NCBI RefSeq assembly: GCF_040361435.1
Contig: NZ_APNL01000012.1
Coordinates: 1-64,000, forward strand
Length of the DNA stretch: 64,000 bases
DNA from: Salinisphaera sp002433465
Lineage (GTDB): Bacteria > Pseudomonadota > Gammaproteobacteria > Nevskiales > Salinisphaeraceae
Direction: 5' to 3'
Positions 61,858 to 64,000 of the stretch are shown here, piece after piece; position 1 is the first letter of the stretch, and each line of letters starts with the position of its first letter. The position numbers and the translations under genes were made by a program. The notes below the pieces were generated by a model. That model saw nothing but the letters and a program-made list of their open reading frames with translations. It made no database searches and was not told where the DNA came from.

Positions 61858-62315
61858 GCCAGCTCTCGCAGGGTAGCCAACGCCTTGTCGACATGCCGGC
61901 CGGCGGCCAGCTGGGCCTGATAGCGCAGGCGTACGATGCCCTGACGATCGATCACGAACGTCACCCGGTTGCCGAGCACGCCCAGCGCCCGGCCGACGTC
62001 GAAGGCCTTCGACAGGCGGCCGTCGTGATCGGAAACCAGGGCGAACTCGAGGCCGTGTTTTTCCGCAAAGGCGCGATGGCTGGCATCATCGTCCGCGCTG
62101 ATGCCGATCACTTCGGCATCAAGCGCGTTGAATGCCTCGAGCTGGTCGCGAAAGCTACAGGCCTGGCGGGTACACACCGGCGTATCGTCGCGCGGGTAGA
62201 AATAGACCACCAGCGGGCGCTGTCCGATCAGGGATTCGGTATCGATCGCGCGGCCATCGTGGGCGCTACGCTGAATAGTCGGGGCTCGATCGCCCGTATC
62301 CACTTTATGAGCCAT
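61854..62315 (-). CDS. bcp: Thioredoxin-dependent peroxiredoxin Bcp (PrxQ)
   Basis: 153 aa. YPRDDTPVCTRQACSFRD: peroxidatic Cys48 and resolving Cys53, five residues apart as in atypical 2-Cys PrxQ. Reduces hydroperoxides with thioredoxin. Its stop overlaps the DUF423 stop region on the other strand. Follows the DUF4112 gene by 5 bp. Confidence 0.94.
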   Translation of the reverse strand: MAHKVDTGDRAPTIQRSAHDGRAIDTESLIGQRPLVVYFYPRDDTPVCTRQACSFRDQLEAFNALDAEVIGISADDDASHRAFAEKHGLEFALVSDHDGRLSKAFDVGRALGVLGNRVTFVIDRQGIVRLRYQAQLAAGRHVDKALATLRELA

Positions 62316-62320
62316 GACAA

Positions 62321-62797
62321 TTATCCAAACAGCGCGCGCCAGAGCGCGACGGTGACGATAGAGGCACAGGCGAGCCCGAGACTGATCCCGACCACGCCGC
62401 CCCAGCGGGACTTCTTCGTTTGTTCTGCGGTTTCCTGCTCCAGCCAGCGTCTGAGTACGCGCTCATTACGGCGATTGGCCTTCCAGGCGAAATCGAACAG
62501 ATCGCCGACAAGTGGTACCAGACCGACCACAAAATCCACGCCCACGTTCGCGCCCATACGCATCCATACACGCTTTGGCGCGCCCAGCCGTAGCGCCTCG
62601 ACAACGATCAGGCTCGAAAGGCCGGTGCCGACCAGGTCGCCGGCAAACGGGACGAGGCCGAAAAGACCGTCCAGACCGACGCGCTTGCGGATGATCGGCA
62701 GCTCGAAGGCATCGTCGAGCCACCAGGCCACCCGCTCGATACGACCCAGGCTGGCACGGCGCTTGGCCAGCAGTGCGGGCGAGACGGCATCGTTCAT
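62321..62797 (-). CDS. DUF4112 membrane protein
   Basis: 158 aa. Family marks: LFGLVPFAGDLVGTGLSSLIVVEALRLG, NVGVDFVVGLVPLVGDLFDFAWKANRRN, then a C-terminal helix. Function unknown. ATG at 62797 heads a pair with bcp. Confidence 0.9.
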   Translation of the reverse strand: MNDAVSPALLAKRRASLGRIERVAWWLDDAFELPIIRKRVGLDGLFGLVPFAGDLVGTGLSSLIVVEALRLGAPKRVWMRMGANVGVDFVVGLVPLVGDLFDFAWKANRRNERVLRRWLEQETAEQTKKSRWGGVVGISLGLACASIVTVALWRALFG

Positions 62798-62922
62798 CGG
62801 GAACCTCGGGTCTGTCCATTCATGGTCGCGTATGGATAATGCGGCCGCGGATATTTGCGATCATTGTATGCCGATTGCCATGAGCTTAGATGTCCGAAGC
62901 CGTTTTCGGGCCAAGGAATGAC

Positions 62923-64000
62923 ATGAAGAACCTGTTGACCCTGATCTTGATCGCGCTGGTCGCGTTCGTTGGCTACGCCCTTTTCTGGCCGAGCGATTTC
63001 ATGCCCCAGCCGTGGACCGTGGCAACGGCCACCACCGGCGATGCGCCGGTGCGAAGCGCGCCTTTGGCGCAGGCCGAACGAATGGGCGAAGACACGGCCA
63101 CCGGTCCCGAAGACGTGGCGATCGATAACCAGGGACGGCTGTATGCGGGCTATGAAGACGGCACCATCCGCCGCTTCGACCCGGACGGCAGCAATGGCCA
63201 GGTATTCGCCACCACTAACGGGCGCCCGCTCGGGCTTGCCTTCAGCAGCAAGCCGGTTGCGCCTACCGATGACCAGGCAAGCACTGAATCGGGCGATGAA
63301 ACGGGCGAGCAAGAGCAAGCGACCGACGCGCAGCCGCCGCAGACGCTGATCGTGGCCGATGCCGACAAGGGGCTGCTCGCGATCAACCCGGCCGGCGATA
63401 TCAAAATCCTCGCCAGTGGCGCCGAAGGCCGCCCGTTCAAGTTCACCGACGACGTGGACGTCGGGCCCGATGGCACGATCTATTTCACCGACGCCTCGAG
63501 CAAATACGGGCATGACGCCTACCGCACCGATATTCTCGAACACGGCGGCCACGGCCGTCTGATGGAATACGATCCGACCACCGCCACGGTGACGGTCCTG
63601 CTGGGCGGCTTGCAGTTCGCCAACGGCGTCGCCGTCAGCGGCGACGGCGCCTATGTGCTGGTGACCGAAACCGGCAGCTATCGCGTGCTGCGCTACTGGC
63701 TGAGCGGCGATATGGCCGGCCAGAGCGATATCTTCATCGACCGGCTGCCCGGTTTTCCCGACGGCATTTCCCATGGCGCCGACAGCGACACGTTCTGGGT
63801 GGCGCTGTTCGCGCCCCGCAACCGGTTGCTGGACTTTACCGCCGACAAGCCCTGGCTTCGACGCATCATCTACCATCTGCCCAGAGCGCTGCAGCCGGAA
63901 CCCGCGCATGTCGCCGGGCTGATGGGCATCAAGCCGGACGGTACCGTGGTAACCGATCTGCGGGACGACAGCACAGGCGCGTTTGCGCCGATCACAAGCG
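62923..64000 (+). CDS. SMP-30/strictosidine-synthase-like beta-propeller (3' end off the window)
   Basis: At least 359 residues. N-terminal membrane anchor (about 3-22), then propeller blades: GPEDVAIDNQGRLYAGYEDG, FTDDVDVGPDGTIYFTDASSKY, GLQFANGVAVSGDGAYVLVTET, GFPDGISHGADSDTFWVAL. An acidic/Gln-rich insert (about residues 110-140) sits between blades. Similar proteins are calcium-dependent lactonases or esterases; substrate unknown. ATG at 62923 after AAGGAA. Confidence 0.88.
   Translation, partial: MKNLLTLILIALVAFVGYALFWPSDFMPQPWTVATATTGDAPVRSAPLAQAERMGEDTATGPEDVAIDNQGRLYAGYEDGTIRRFDPDGSNGQVFATTNGRPLGLAFSSKPVAPTDDQASTESGDETGEQEQATDAQPPQTLIVADADKGLLAINPAGDIKILASGAEGRPFKFTDDVDVGPDGTIYFTDASSKYGHDAYRTDILEHGGHGRLMEYDPTTATVTVLLGGLQFANGVAVSGDGAYVLVTETGSYRVLRYWLSGDMAGQSDIFIDRLPGFPDGISHGADSDTFWVALFAPRNRLLDFTADKPWLRRIIYHLPRALQPEPAHVAGLMGIKPDGTVVTDLRDDSTGAFAPITS

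Noticed and set aside
1..64000. CRISPR arrays, rRNA genes, prophage or full insertion sequences
   Set aside because: No regularly spaced repeats, rRNA sequence, phage structural genes or transposase were seen. The only mobile element supported is the transposase-free MITE.

Overview
The window is about 64 kb of high-GC (roughly 63-66 %), densely coded DNA from a gammaproteobacterium. UbiK, ComM, Rep, glnK-amtB, MtgA and polyphosphate kinase all have gammaproteobacterial character. A BCCT osmolyte transporter, a SulP transporter and a large alcohol-oxidation module suggest a marine or halophilic oxidative bacterium of the Salinisphaera type. The genus is an inference from gene content, not something the sequence proves. 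The first gene (a sensor kinase) and the last gene (an SMP-30-like propeller) run off the ends.

Bases 1-14.2 kb form a pyrroloquinoline quinone (PQQ) synthesis and control locus. pqqA-pqqE read rightward and pqqB-pqqC-pqqD read leftward, so the two halves converge, with a ParDE-type toxin-antitoxin pair between them. Next come a sigma-54 activator of the AcoR class, an NAD-dependent aldehyde dehydrogenase, a NarL-type two-component pair and a TonB-dependent receptor. Sigma-54-type promoters with correct -24/-12 spacing lie before pqqA, pqqB and the aldehyde dehydrogenase gene, next to the activator gene, so cofactor synthesis and aldehyde oxidation look co-regulated. An array of six GGCCA-core sites lies upstream of the pqqA promoter.

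Bases 14.4-18.1 kb hold a TetR regulator divergent from two DUF4442 thioesterase-like genes, and a BCCT transporter. Bases 18.5-32.1 kb hold a quinoprotein accessory module. A seven-gene leftward operon encodes an SsuA/NMT1-type ABC system followed by a pedA1-A2-B-C-like ABC system; PedA1A2BC supports lanthanide uptake in Pseudomonas putida. Then come cytochrome c, a flavocytochrome-c-like flavoprotein, a zinc metallohydrolase, a SoxYZ-like carrier, an M48 protease, and Gfa plus a formaldehyde-dehydrogenase-like enzyme. No PQQ dehydrogenase structural gene is inside the window. A 273-bp MITE has inserted between the cytochrome and flavoprotein genes and now supplies the flavoprotein's start codon.

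Bases 32.1-46.1 kb are mixed: universal stress protein and SulP, acyl-CoA enzymes, a MHYT-GGDEF-EAL protein, a CoA transferase beside a LysR relic, tRNA-Arg(CCG) with a duplicated 3' end and terminator, cytochrome c5, a TetR/DUF1348 pair with two clear operators, Rep helicase and a TorF-type porin. Bases 46.2-53.4 kb hold comM, ubiK, two PII/ammonium-transporter pairs (the first with an NtrC site and a sigma-54 promoter) and fetAB. Bases 53.4-64 kb hold cell-envelope and housekeeping genes: cardiolipin synthase, a glycosyltransferase with an apparent CTG start, a YheT hydrolase, MtgA, a SYLF lipoprotein-like protein, Ppk1 with a Pho box, PhzF, DUF423, Bcp, DUF4112 and the partial propeller.

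Most genes have close, overlapping junctions (ATGA), so operon boundaries are inferred from spacing and terminators.
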